In this document: positions 1 to 11,200 of the stretch, piece by piece
Numbering within the stretch: the stretch's first letter is position 1
Layout of the letters: each line of letters begins with the position of its first letter
NCBI RefSeq assembly: GCF_001704415.2
Contig: NC_030808.1
Location: 80,320,594 to 80,384,593, forward strand
Source of the DNA: Capra hircus
Lineage: Eukaryota > Chordata > Mammalia > Artiodactyla > Bovidae
Length of the DNA: 64,000 nucleotides
Direction of reading: 5' to 3'
Program-made: the position numbers and the translations under genes
Notes under the pieces: generated by a model
The model's database searches: none
What the model saw: only the letters and a program-made list of their open reading frames with translations
What the model was told of the DNA's origin: nothing

Positions 1-71
1 TGACTTTCCATTGCACTTAACAATAAGATCCCCAGCCTTTATACTAGCTATTAGATAATATAATAATGTTT

Positions 72-279
72 ACTTGTTTAGCCACTAAGTCGTGTCCAAC
101 CCTTTGTCACCCCATGGACTGTAGCCTGCCAGGTTCCTCTGTCCATGGGATTCTCCAGGCAAGAATACTAGAGTGGGTCGCTATTTCCTTCTCCAGGGGA
201 TCTTCCTGACCCGGGGATCAAACCATGTCTCCTGTATTGGCAGGTGGATTCTTTACCACTGAGTCACCAGGGAAGCCCC
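72..279 (-). mobile_element. Bov-tA/BOV-A2-type SINE
   Basis: The reverse strand carries the standard ruminant SINE body: a glutamate-tRNA-like head, the 'ctccaggcaagaatac' block and the 'ggattctttaccactgag' segment ending near 'ccagggaagcccc'. It is diverged by scattered substitutions. No clear target duplication was resolved. Confidence 0.85.
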
Positions 280-512
280 ATAAGAAATGTCTAAAGAGAT
301 TTAAAATTTATTAATTATATATATGTATATCACTTGGGTATCATACACATTAAAAATATTAATAGGCAGGGAAAGACAAATATATAACTTTAAATAAACC
401 ATCTACCTAATTATTCTCTAAGTGGGTAACTAGTGCCTAAAAAGTTTAAAGAGGAATACTGGCCTAGCTGAGTCAATGTTAAAACATTGATAATATAAAG
501 AAACAGATTTGT

Positions 513-660
513 TCAGTTGCTCAGTCATGTTTGTATCTGACTCTTTGCGACCCCATGGAAAGCAGCAGGCCAGGCTTTCCTGTCCTTCACTGTCTCCAGT
601 AGTTTGCTCAAACTCATGTCCATTGAATCGATCATACTATCCACCTATCTCATCCTCAGG
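513..660 (-). mobile_element. BovB LINE 3' tail fragment
   Basis: The reverse strand matches the 3' end of BovB ('gctcagtcatg...', 'actctttgcgaccccatgg', 'caaactcatgtccattga'). It is 5'-truncated to about 150 bp, diverged and has an internal insertion. Nothing coding remains. Sequence from 661 to about 1320 has no feature I recognise. Confidence 0.75.
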
Positions 661-1319
661 AAGAGAAGGGGTGACTGAGGATGAGACGAAAGAAATTGAA
701 GCAGTCACCCAAATTTTCAGAATAATGTTAATCCTAGAAAATATCTTAGTTCTAAAATCTAGTAACATCCCAAAGGTGAGAGTCTCTTCCTGTACAATCC
801 TTAAAGTCTGTACTGTTACATCTCAAAAAATAAGGAATGTGTATAAAGTCAGATTAAGATGATAATCTAAAATCTCTCAGTCTAGAATATAAAGAGCTGG
901 GGAAGTGGGAGAATGATACTGTTCAAATATGCCAGTGATCATCTGCAGAATAAATATAATGAAATAAAAATTTATGGGAACTTAAATAGAAAAAGCAAAC
1001 CTCACAGATAAATATTTGAACCATGATTGGCAATGCAGCTATGGTGATCAAGTGATCACAGCAGGTGGCAGGCAGAAGTCAGAATCAGGAAGCAGGACAT
1101 GGGAAGGCATGTATAAATGAATGCACCCTGACTCTCAGCATCATTCCAGTGTGCCACTAGCCAAGTTTCAAGTGCTCTATAGCCACATGTGGCCAGTAAG
1201 AAACATTATTTTTTAATAAAGCTGGGAAAAGAAAGAACAAAAAACGTACATGATCTGTACCTTCACCTAGTATACTCCTTACCACGTTTTCCAGCAAAAA
1301 CAGTTTCCTTTATCTTTTT

Positions 1320-1600
1320 TGAATACATCAAGCTCATTCCTGGGTAGGGCCTTTATTCTAGTTTTTTTCTGCCTGAAACACTCTTCCCTCAGATCCTAAC
1401 AGGGGTGACTCCTTTTTAAACTCAGATAACAGCTTAAATTCACCACTTTATAGAAGACTTCCTTGACCGAGCAACCAAAATTAACAACTATTTAATCTCT
1501 GTTCTTATACTGCTCTGTTTTATTATTTTCATCCCTGCCCTAACACACACATACTGGAATGCCAGTTTCATGAGAGCATGAATATGGACTGTTCTCTTAA
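1320..1600 (+). repeat. Ancient L2-like LINE fragment
   Basis: Contains the degenerate L2 3' signature: 'ttctgcctgaaacactcttccctcagatc', a 'gacttccttgacc' block and a downstream 'ctgctctgtttt' segment. It is strongly diverged. From 1600 to 2090 there is AT-rich sequence with no recognised feature. Confidence 0.5.
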
Positions 1601-2094
1601 CAGCTGTTTAAGGCAGCAGCTTAGAACAGAGTCTGCCAGGGCGTAAAGGTCGCTTTGACTGTGATCTTCGTGTGCTGGCTTCTTATTCTTCAGGCCTCAG
1701 CTCAGATTTGGCATTCACCCATTCTCCCTATCAAAATATACACTCCAAGAAAACAAGGGCTTTATGTTTTGTTCACTACTGTAATTCAAGTGGCTAACAC
1801 TATGCCAGATACAGTGCAGAGCTAAGAGGGAAACCAGGTTACTGCTTTCAGGAAGATGCCTACTAAGGGAGAGAGGCCACATGCAAGAGGTGCTAAATTG
1901 CATTTTACGGTCTTTTTTACCTTTGTATCTCCCACACCTAGAGGCCATAAACGAACTAAGAAAACAAAAAATGACCAAAAATCATAAAATGAAAGTTTAG
2001 AGAAAAAAGTGATGTTCTTATACTAGGTGAAATCCAAAAAACACTTCTTAAAGGCAGTAACATGGTTGACATGAGCTCACCCTGGTCGCTCTCG

Positions 2095-2240
2095 CTTCAG
2101 ATAGCCTGGGTTTGTATCTTTGCTCGGTCGCGTGTTACTTTCACCTCTCTAAGCCCTAGTTTCCTCATCTGTAAAACAAGTGTACTTAGAGTGCTCTTAG
2201 GAAGACAGATAAGTTAAGGTGCTTTAATCAGTGCCCAGTT
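2095..2240 (+). repeat. MIR SINE fragment
   Basis: Carries the MIR core in order: 'cctgggttt', a cytosine-rich 'cacctctctaagcc' block, 'tttcctcatctgtaaaa' and a 'taagttaaggtgc' tail. This is a pan-mammalian old repeat lying directly upstream of the promoter. Confidence 0.6.
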
Positions 2241-2307
2241 CATAGTATTCTATAAAAGTAAACTGTCACTTTCATTATTATTACTGATGAAAGCGTGCTG
2301 ACCTTAC

Positions 2308-2440
2308 CAGCAGCTAGTCGCTGACCACAGCTCTGTGGAGGAATAGAAAACTTCCTACTACCCTGAGTAGAAAAGCGCGACTCCAGAAAGCAGCCAGGTC
2401 TGGTTCCAGGTTCCAGCATCAAGGACTCTTCGCGCCAGCC
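2308..2440 (-). other. Possible divergent noncoding first exon (DNAJB11 by synteny)
   Basis: On the reverse strand a consensus splice donor (CTG followed by GTAAGGT) falls with its GT at 2307-2306, directly inside the left shoulder of the CpG island. This would end a first exon starting somewhere near 2430-2480. In human, DNAJB11 starts about 130 bp from TBCCD1 in divergent orientation, so a DNAJB11 5'UTR exon is the natural candidate. I found no DNAJB11 coding sequence to the left of it, so its coding exons would lie outside this window. The 5' end is a guess; only the donor is seen. Confidence 0.35.
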
Positions 2441-2479
2441 AAGTGTTTCGCAGATCGCGAAAGAAGTACTGGGCTGCTC

Positions 2480-2620
2480 TAGCAATGTCTTACGCCAGGT
2501 CTCGGTGGTGCGAGACCTCGCGCTTGCGCAGAAGCTGGGCGACGAGCGCTGGGCCGGTCTGGCGCGCAAGGCACGGCCGCGCCCTGAGAGGTCCGGTGGA
2601 ACGGCCCATTGCCTTCGCAG
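2480..2620 (+). other. TBCCD1: Candidate TBCCD1 exon 1 (5'UTR)
   Basis: A good donor (GCAG followed by GTAACC, GT at 2621-2622) lies in the CpG island, and the next usable acceptor leads to the exon at 5151 that carries the TBCCD1 start codon. The resulting gene span, about 23 kb, is close to the human gene. The 5' boundary is estimated. The rest of intron 1 (2623-5150) holds MIR, old L1 and a BOV-A2 SINE. Confidence 0.5.
2497..2518. repeat. Perfect inverted repeat in promoter/5'UTR
   Basis: AGGTCTCG at 2497-2504 is followed by a six-base spacer (GTGGTG) and its exact reverse complement CGAGACCT at 2511-2518. The arms hold two CpGs each. If transcribed it would form an eight-base-pair stem near the TBCCD1 5' end. 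Confidence 0.8.
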
Positions 2621-3299
2621 GTAACCGCTCGCGGGCCCACGCCAGGGAGGGAGGAGAGGGACCATCTCGCTTCAGGCTCCGGCTGGGAAGGCAGCCTTTG
2701 CGCTCGCCAGGTTTTGGGTCCTGTACAGACCCTGTTACCTGGGGCTTCTCTGTTCCCGAAGTCTGATCGGGGCGCTCTCGGGCTGCACATCCCGCCTCCC
2801 AACCTGGACCGCGTCCTACCCTGGACAGCGGATGAGGTGGCGGCGAAGCCTCGGGAGGACGGCCTTGGGCCTCACGCTGGTCTCCCTTCCTGAAAAACCA
2901 GGATCCCAGGCATCCCAGGGAAGCTTTTGAAACGGAAAGGAGCTTCCGTTTATGTTTATGAATTTAGCCGTCCGGAATTTCGTGGTTAGAATAGAGGGTT
3001 CGTCTCCATTGAGCTTTTGATTGCTCTCTATAGAGACAGGTGGACTATACTGGAGCGGACCAAGATCTTCCTCACAGAACCTGCATCGTCTGATTTTACT
3101 CAGAGAGTTCGAAGATAGCTGTCATCCACCCTCTCACACCCTTTCTGGGGTTCATGCTTCCATGTTTCTTCACCTGGCCCTTACGTGGCCCTCTGTTTAA
3201 GGGGCCACTCATTCTGGTAATTCTCTTCTGGATTCACTCCCACTTTCCAGATTCTCCTAAAACTGGGTTCCTAAAGTATTAATATATATATTTGTAAGT

Positions 3300-3535
3300 A
3301 GCTCAGTTCTGAAGTCAGATTGACTTGAATTCTAATCCAGGGTTCTCTGCCAACTCAAGTATGTGACTCTAGGTAAGTAACTCACTTAACTTTTCTAAGC
3401 CCCCGTTTTCTCATCTGAAAATGGGGATAATATATGTATCTCTAGGTGATTGTAAGGATGAAAGAGGTGAAGAACATGAAATACTTAGAATGCTACCTGG
3501 CATATAATATGCATGTAATTTATGTCGGTTAATTT
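3300..3535 (+). repeat. MIR SINE
   Basis: A nearly full-length MIR is readable: 'tcagattgacttgaattc' head, 'tgtgactctaggtaagtaac' core, 'tttctcatctgaaaatgggga', then 'ctggcatataatatgcatg' tail. It lies in TBCCD1 intron 1. Confidence 0.75.
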
Positions 3536-3679
3536 TTGAGCAGAGAATTCCCCGAAGAAGCACAGCTTTCTTAGAATCAAGTGCCAAACAAAAATAGCAG
3601 TAACACTTTTTTTCATCCAGTCATAAAATGAAGGTTTTTAAAGTAAGGTTAATGCTGAGGCGTGCTCGATGAAAACCAT

Positions 3680-4210
3680 TGCTTGGTCAACTGATGGAAA
3701 ATTTTATATAATCATTTTGGAAAGCAGTGGACATATATGGCAGGAACTTGAGAAATGTCAATTACTTCATTTCACAAATGCACATTTGAAAATTTTCTCT
3801 GGGAATTAATCACAAGCCAGAATATATGCAGAAAGGTGGTAATTATAGCATTATTTATAAAAGTGAAAACATTAAACTTTTTATCGTAGAAAAATTTCAC
3901 ATATATAAAAGTAGAATAGGTAAGTGAACCCCCATGTGCTCATCATCCAGCTTCACTATTTTGTCTGTCTTGTTTTTGTGAAAAAATTTAAATTTACAAG
4001 GTGTCTGAAAATAGAACAGTTGAGTAAACTGGAGTATATTTTTTCAGCTTTTAAAATAATAAAAATTGTATTATACAATGCAAAATATACAGTATTATCA
4101 CAACTATGAACATTCAAAAACCTGTGTAGAAAAAGGAAGGAAGTTCAGTAAAATATTAACCAGTTTCCCTTTGGTGGTAGGCCTATGGATGCTTTCCTCC
4201 CCTTCCATTT
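3680..4210 (+). repeat. Old degenerate L1-like sequence
   Basis: AT-rich sequence with the flavour of a decayed L1 3' part: 'attataatcattttgg', 'aattatagcattatttat' and 'ggtggtaggcctatgg' blocks. The assignment is by resemblance to the L1 3' untranslated region and is weak. No open frame of note. From 4210 to 4760 nothing is recognised. Confidence 0.35.
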
Positions 4211-4773
4211 TTAGATATTTAATAAATATTCCATTAAAATGGTGTCTTGTTGTTACAACAAGCAATGAACCAACAAAATCTAAAAATATTGCTCCTGAAC
4301 TAAGGACAATAGAATATGCCAGAGCAGGTTAACTGTTACGGAGAATAAAGGTGCTTTAATTTCCTTGGTCAGTTTTTTCAGTTTATGTTTACATGAGCGT
4401 TCTTGTCTGCCACCTCGTGCTAGTGCTTGATGTTGCACTCATGTGGGCAACTAACACACCCAATCTTTAATCAGTCTCATCCTCTATATGTAAGTGATTG
4501 GACTTTGGAATGTTATTCCTCTCATTTTGATTAGTGTTTGCCCTCAGGGTAGAGCAAGATTTCTGGTGATAGGATGGCTCTTTTTTTCCATTTCTTCTTT
4601 TCTTTATCCTGAGCAGGCATCTATCTCATACCTCAAGCATTTATACTCTTCCTAGAACAACCACTTTGAACAAGTCAGATGGTTTTATCACATTTTTTTC
4701 TTGCTCAAATAGATTATGATGAGATCTGACCAAAAAATCTATTCACTTTTTAAACTGACCTAGTACATTTAAA

Positions 4774-5052
4774 TGGAGAAGGCAATGGCACCCCACTCCA
4801 GCACTCTTGCCTGGAAAACCCCATGGATGGAGGAGCCTGGTGGGCTGCAGTCCATGAGGTCGCTAAGAGTCGCGCACAACTGAGCGACTTCACTTTCACT
4901 TTTCACTTTCACGCATTGGAGAAGGAAATGGCAGCCCACTCCAGTGTTCTTGCCTGGAGAACCCCAGGGATGGGGCAGCCTGGTGGGCTGCTGTCTGTGG
5001 GGTCGCACAGAGTAAGATACAACTGAAGTGACTTAGCAGCAGCAGCAGCAGC
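4774..5052 (+). mobile_element. BOV-A2 dimeric SINE with (AGC)n tail
   Basis: Two Bov-A units in tandem are separated by the 'cactttcacttttcac' linker and end in an (AGC)n tail. A perfect 12-bp target-site duplication, AGTACATTTAAA, flanks it at 4762-4773 and 5053-5064. The element ends only about 100 bp before the first TBCCD1 coding exon. Confidence 0.92.
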
Positions 5053-5152
5053 AGTACATTTAAAAACAGTTAAGGGAGAGGTCACCTTACAAGAAAATGT
5101 GTAAATGAGTTTTGTTTCAAATTAGTTTGTAAAGAAACTTTGTTTCCTAGGT

Positions 5153-5224
5153 ATGCAAAGAAGCCTTTTCACGCAGATGTCCTTAGAGATAATATGGATC
5201 AGTCCGGAGTTCTCCTCTGGGTGA
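5153..5224 (+). CDS. Upstream ORF overlapping the TBCCD1 start codon
   Basis: The TBCCD1 exon that begins at 5151 contains an ATG two bases in, at 5153. It opens a 23-codon frame that is out of frame with TBCCD1 and ends in TGA at 5222-5224, so it spans the main start at 5194. The upstream ATG has G at -3 and C at +4 (moderate context); the main ATG has A at -3 and G at +4 (strong). Leaky scanning would therefore be needed to reach TBCCD1. Whether this frame is translated is an inference. Confidence 0.45.
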   Translation: MQRSLFTQMSLEIIWISPEFSSG

Positions 5225-8200
5225 AAGCAGAACCCTTTATAGTGGGTGCCTTGCAGATTCCCCCTCCTTCCAAGTTCAGTCTTCACTATCTCAGGAAGAT
5301 ATCCACCTATGTGCGAACACGGACCATAGAGGGAGGTTACCCACGCCTGTCTTGGTCTACATGGAGGCACATTGTATGTGGGAAGCTGCAGTTAGCTAAG
5401 GATCTGGCATGGCTTTACTTTGAAATGTTTGATAGTCTTGCAATGAAGACACCAGAGGAGCGCCTGGAATGGTCTGAGATTCTGTCCAACTGCATGTCTG
5501 AGGATGAAGTCGAAAAGCAAAGAAATCAGGTATGAATTTATATGTATATGTGTGTGTGTTTAGTTACTTTGGGAAATAAACTATTTAAAATTTTTATACT
5601 AACTGTAGAGTGTGCAAGTTTTAGATTTTAATGACCATGTTCTCCCAAAGCACCATTTAAGTTTTAGCATTTCCAGTTTGGCAGTATTTAGTGAATTAGT
5701 CCTTACTTAGCAATCCATACCCATCTACTTTCAAAGTGATAATGATACAGAAACCCTGTAATTGGAAGAGGGAAATATTTTCATTGACATTAAAACTAAT
5801 ATTGAGGTGTGTGGGTGCTTATGAACTGTTGACCTGTTACAGTAAGAGCACCTGCCTATTTTTAAGTGTACATCTGCTATGTGCTGGGATTCAAAGATGA
5901 TTAGACTAGCAGCTCTGCTCTCATGGAGCTTATAGACTAGTAGGGGAAGCTGGTGTGTGTAAAAAGGTGCTATTTAATAAACATTTCTTCAAAGAAGACA
6001 TGCAGATGACCAACGATGCTAATTATTAGAGAAGTGCAAATCAAAAACCACATTGAATTCTACTCAGTACTCTGAAATGACCAATATGGGAAAAGAATCT
6101 AAAAAAAGAGTGGATATATGTGTAACTGATTCACTTTGCTATGCACCTCAAACTAACAGACCTTGTAAATCAACTGTTACTGTATTACTCACTCAGTCAT
6201 GTCTAACTCTTTGTGACCCCATGGACTATAGCCCACCAGGCTCCTCTGTTCATGGGATTCTCCAGGCAAGAATACTGGAGTGGGTTGCCATTCCCTTCTC
6301 CAGGGGATCTTCCCAACCTAGGGTGGGAATCTGGGTCTCCAGCATTGCAGACAGGTTCTTTTCCATCTGAGCCACTAGGAAAGCCCAAATCAACTATACT
6401 CTAATAAAAATTGTTTAATAAAAACCACTTTGAGGTATTACCTCACACCATTCAGAATGGCTATCATCAAAAAATCTACAAATAATAAATGCTGGGGAGG
6501 GCGTGGAGAAAAGACTACCTTCCAAACTGTTGACGGGAATGTGAATTGGTACAGCCACTATGGAAAACAGTATGGAGGTTCCTTAAAGTAAAAATAAAGC
6601 TACCATATGATCCAGCAATCCCACTCTTGGACCTACATCCAAAGAAAACTCTAATTTGAAAAGATGCATATACCCCAGTGTTCATAGCAGCATGTTTACA
6701 GTTGCTAACACTTGGAGGCAACCTAAGTGTCTGTCAACAGATGAATGGATAAGGAAGATACATATATTAATTACTCATCATAGAAAAGAATGAAATCATG
6801 CCATTTGCAGCATGGATGATTCTAGAGATTATCATACTAAATGAAGTAAGACAGAGAAAAACAAATACGATACCACTTCTATGTGGATATAGAAAATAGT
6901 ACAAATGAACTTATTTGCAAAACTGAAACAGACTCATAGACATAGAAAACAAACTTGTGAAGGGGGGAGATAAATTAGGAGTATGGGATTAACAGATGCA
7001 CACTACCATATATAAAATAGATAAACAACAAGGATCTGCTGTATGCCATAGGGAACTATATTCAGTATCGTATAATACACTATAATGGAAAAGAATCAAT
7101 GTGTATATATATAATGGAAAAGAGTCAAATGTGTGTATATATAATGGAACAGAATCAAATGTGTGTATATATAATGGAAAAGAATCAAATGTATGTATAT
7201 ATAATGGAAAAGAATCAAGTGTGTGTGTGTGTAACTGAATCACTTTGCTGTACACATGAAATTTAACACAGTATTGTAAATCAACTATAATTCAGTTAAA
7301 AAAGCACTATTTAATATAATAGAATGTACAGTAAAAGTATACATAGAGTACAGAAACAGAATAGAGGAGAATAATTAATTCTGGTGATGAGGAAAGACTT
7401 CACAGGGAAAATATATTAATCAGAGTAAGCTTGTTACAGTAACAAGTGAGTCCAGCATTTCAGTGGCTTAGTGCAATAACATTTTATTTCTTATTCATGC
7501 GGCAGTCCAACATAAGGCATCTGGTTGGATGAGGCTCTAGGCTGCTGTTGTCTAAGCAATGACTCAGGGGTCTAGGCATCTTCTGTCTTTTGGAGCCACT
7601 ATTGTACTAGTCTGCTTTGCTTCAGTTAAAAACAAACAACAATGAAATTCCAGTGGCTTACAGTAACTGGAGTTTATTTCTTGCTTATTTGACTTTTAGT
7701 TTGCACTTTAGTGAAGGCTCTTTTCCAGGGTCTGGCTCTGTTTCTGCCCATTTGGGGACTCAGGTTGAAGAAGCAGCTTCTGTGAAGGTCATACCTGTCT
7801 TATGATAGAAGGGAAGAGCAAAGGAATAGGAGAAAAGTTTTGACACCTCTTAAAACTTTTGCTCAGATGTGACATAAACAGCACCTACGTTTGTTCCATT
7901 GGCTAAAGCCTTGTCATATGTCCATGCCTGATATTATTAAGATGGGAGGGAATCTGCCTCATAGGAAGTAGGGAAATCCCGTGGCCACGGGTAGAGCCAT
8001 GTAAGCCCCTTGGAAGATGAGGAAGTGAACAATTGCAAATAAAATACAGTTTGCTACGGCCATGCCCACTAGGGCCTGAGTCCTTCAGTTCTATTCTTTG
8101 GGAGGCTTGAAAGTGGTATATGTAAATCCACCCATATTCCATTGATTGTAACCCAGTTATGCCATATCCAGTTTCAAAGGAGGCTGGGAAATGCCATCTA

Positions 8201-11200
8201 ATTGTGTGCTCAAGGAGGGAAAGGTATTTAGTTAGCATCTAGCGAGACTCTACCACATGAAATAATATCTAAACAAGGTTTTGGAAATTGAAAAAAATTT
8301 TGGCAAACAACCAGGAGGATAAGGGCATTATAATTAGTTGTTGTTCTGTCGCTAAATCATGTTCAACTCTTTATGACCCCATGAACTTCAGCACTCCAGG
8401 CTTCCCTCTCCTTTGCTATCTCTCAGAGTTTGCCCAGGTTCACGTCCATTGCATCAGTGGTGCCATCCAACCATCTCATCCTCTGTTGCCCCCTTCTCCT
8501 CCTGCCCTCAATCTTTCCCAGCATCAGGGTCTTTTCCAGGAGTCCGCTCTTGGCATCAATTGGCCAAGGTGCCGGAGCTTCAGCTTCAGCATCAGCCCTT
8601 AAACATTTATTGAGTGCCTACTATGTGCAGTAGTGAGTGCTGTGGATACAGAGATGAATAAAACCTTCAAGAAGCCCCAGTGTTTTTTGAGTGCTTACTA
8701 TGTGTGCTAGTTACTAGGAACATAAAAATGAAAAAGAGATCTCATAGTCTCATGGAGTGGCAGGTATATGGAGAAGTAATGACAGTATAATAATTATTAA
8801 ATGGAAGTACTAATATGCATAAAATCAGGAAATTGTGTTGAGTGAAAAAAGTCAGTCCCAAAAGATGACATACTGTGATTCCATTTATGTAACATTCTTG
8901 AAATGACAAAATTATGGAAATAGAGAACAGAAAAGTGGCCAGGGGCTGAAGAAGGGGTGAGGGAAGGTAGGAAGTCAGTGTGGCTATAAAAAGGCAACAT
9001 GAAGGATCCGTGTGTGGATGGAAGTGTTCTCTACCCTGACTGCATCCATGTCAATACCGTGTCAATACTATTGCACAGTAGTTTGGCAAGATGGGAAATT
9101 GAGTGAAGAGTACATCAGATCTTTGTTCTTGCAGCTGCATGTGAAACTACAGTTACCTCAAAAGGTTTAGTTAAGAAAAAAACTTAAAAAAAAAAGACAT
9201 AGATTCATGAGGTTCCATGTTGACTGCTGATTTGAACAGCTAGGTTTAGGTGGTTCTGAGAATCCATATTTTTAAATTCCTTAGACTTCATGATTTTGAG
9301 CTGTGTTGGCAATCAGTGTGAATATAGCTGTAGTCCTAGAGGTATTACTTTACTTTTTGCCTCCATTGTATGTGTATGGGAATGGGTATATGAGGATAAT
9401 CATGAGCTTCAAACCATATCTTCTTCAAATAAGAAATGATTTAGAAACATTTGTCAGGCCAGTAGTATTTTTTTTTCAATCAAGCACTTTTAAAGAATTT
9501 GATGAAAACCTGAGGCCTACTCCTCCACAGAATACCATACACCAAAAAATTACATACAATTTCAGATGTTGCCCTGATATCCTAAACTTTGTTGATTAGT
9601 TTATGATTATGTTAAAGTAACTTCTGTGTCTTGATTAAATTTCCTGCCTTTCTACTTTTTAATTCAAATTACTAAGGTTTTTTAAATATAATTTTAAACT
9701 TTTGAAATAATATACTTCATAAAATAACGTGCTTCATGACTTTTGGGAGAGAATATCAATGGCCATAGATGCTACATAGCTTTCTGAGAAGATAAGTGAC
9801 TCCAGTTTAATTAGTTTTAGACACTCCTACATCTGGGTACCAGAGACATATGTATCCAATGCTAGAAACATTTTTGCATTTGTCCTTTTAGGATCAGAAC
9901 ACTGTGAATTTCTTTTACTATATCTACTTAGTTGTAGACTAGTGGTTGATGTCATTTTAGGACATGGGTTCATCATTTATTTTCTTCTTGGACAGCTTTC
10001 AGTGGACACCCTGCAGTTTCTGCTCTTCTTACATATACAGCAGTTAAACAAGGTCTCCCTGAGGACATCTTTGATTGGGGAAGAGTGGCCTAGTCCCAGA
10101 CACAGATCTCAGTCTCCTGACCTGACTGAAAAATCCAGTTGTCATAATAAGGTACTGTTTAAATTATGGTCTCTTTCTCTGAAAGGGACAATTTTCGAGG
10201 GAGATATATTGCCTTCATTAAAAATTACTTTGAGTAACTTATATAAGACAGAGATTTGCTGGCTTGTTTTGTTTTGCTTTTTACTTTTTTTCCTATTTAT
10301 AAAACAAAATCAACATGTGCAGTCTTAATCAACATAGAGAAGTGATTTCAGTTCCTTCAATGACACAAAAATCACTTAGATAATTTTCTGGCAAATCATT
10401 TACTTGACTCCTAATTAGTGTTCACATTTTTGCAAATGTTGATGAATTCGATTTCACATGATTGTAGACAAGTCAGTTAACTTCTCTTGCTTGGCTTCTT
10501 TTCTCTACATGGTGATGATAATGCCTATTTCTGAGTGGCTGTGAGAATTCAGTAATACATAGCACATGACTTGTTGCGTAGTAAGCACCAGTATATGCTG
10601 ACTTTAGTTTGTGTATGGCATCTCCCAGCAACCGACTGGACCAGGGATGGACACTTGACTAGAGTAACCTATGCCTTGGCATGAATTTGAAATTGGTCTG
10701 ATTTGAAATGGTGACCGTGGCCCAAACAATACCCCAAGGAGTTGAAGAAATTACCAATTGGTGATGGGTATTTGAGCTGGTAGCTCATGTGGCATTGAGA
10801 CCAGCACAGGTATCACATTTTTGAGTCACCTGGAGTTATGATGGATTAGAAACTCTGAGGGAATCAGAGAAAAAGAAGAGAATGGAACAGATATGCAGAG
10901 CGTCCTGGGAGAGGAAGAGGTTCAAACTGGCTTTCCAGTTCCGATTCTGATGAGGCCTCCCTGTACTTCCATTTGGGAGATGACTATGTGTCCCTGCAGT
11001 AAATCTCCCTTCACTTGAATTAACTTATATTCCCTCTGCCGGTGAAAGTTACTACCAGCCAGCCACCCATGCTCTCTTTATCACCACCCTTACCTACTTA
11101 GTTGTCAAGCCTTACTGATTCTGATTCCAAAATAACTTTAAAAAGTTGTCTTTCTTCTTCTTCTATAGGTCCTAGTGTCTTTTCTTTTGCTTTTATTTCT

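Larger units (their letters stand above)
2430..2880. promoter_or_regulatory. CpG-island promoter of TBCCD1, probably bidirectional
   Basis: A sharp rise in G+C and CpG density begins around 2430 and ends around 2880, against an AT-rich background on both sides. No TATA box is obvious, as expected for a housekeeping CpG promoter. It contains 'cgcttgcgcagaag' (2520-2533), which resembles an NRF1 half-site. A + strand donor (TTCGCAG followed by GTAACC) sits at 2621 and a - strand donor at 2307, so transcription in both directions is plausible. Transcription start sites are not determined from sequence alone. Confidence 0.75.
5990..7305 (+). mobile_element. L1 3' region with nested insertions
   Basis: The ruminant L1 3' end is readable in sense orientation: 'gaagacatgcagatgacc' (6000), 'tgaggtattacctcacacc' (6432), 'gtgaattggtacagcc' and a tail ending 'tgtaaatcaactataattc' near 7295. 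It is interrupted at 6052-6419 by a second, short L1 3' end and contains an expanded minisatellite near its end. The ORF2 remnant is 5'-truncated and not coding. Confidence 0.8.

Noticed and set aside
2240..2893. Several overlapping frames in the CpG island
   Set aside because: High G+C removes stop codons; Arg/Ala/Gly/Pro-rich products with no similarity. None matches DNAJB11 coding sequence.
6989..7255. Reverse-strand frame with a decapeptide repeat
   Set aside because: It is fully explained by the 30-bp minisatellite in an L1 tail.
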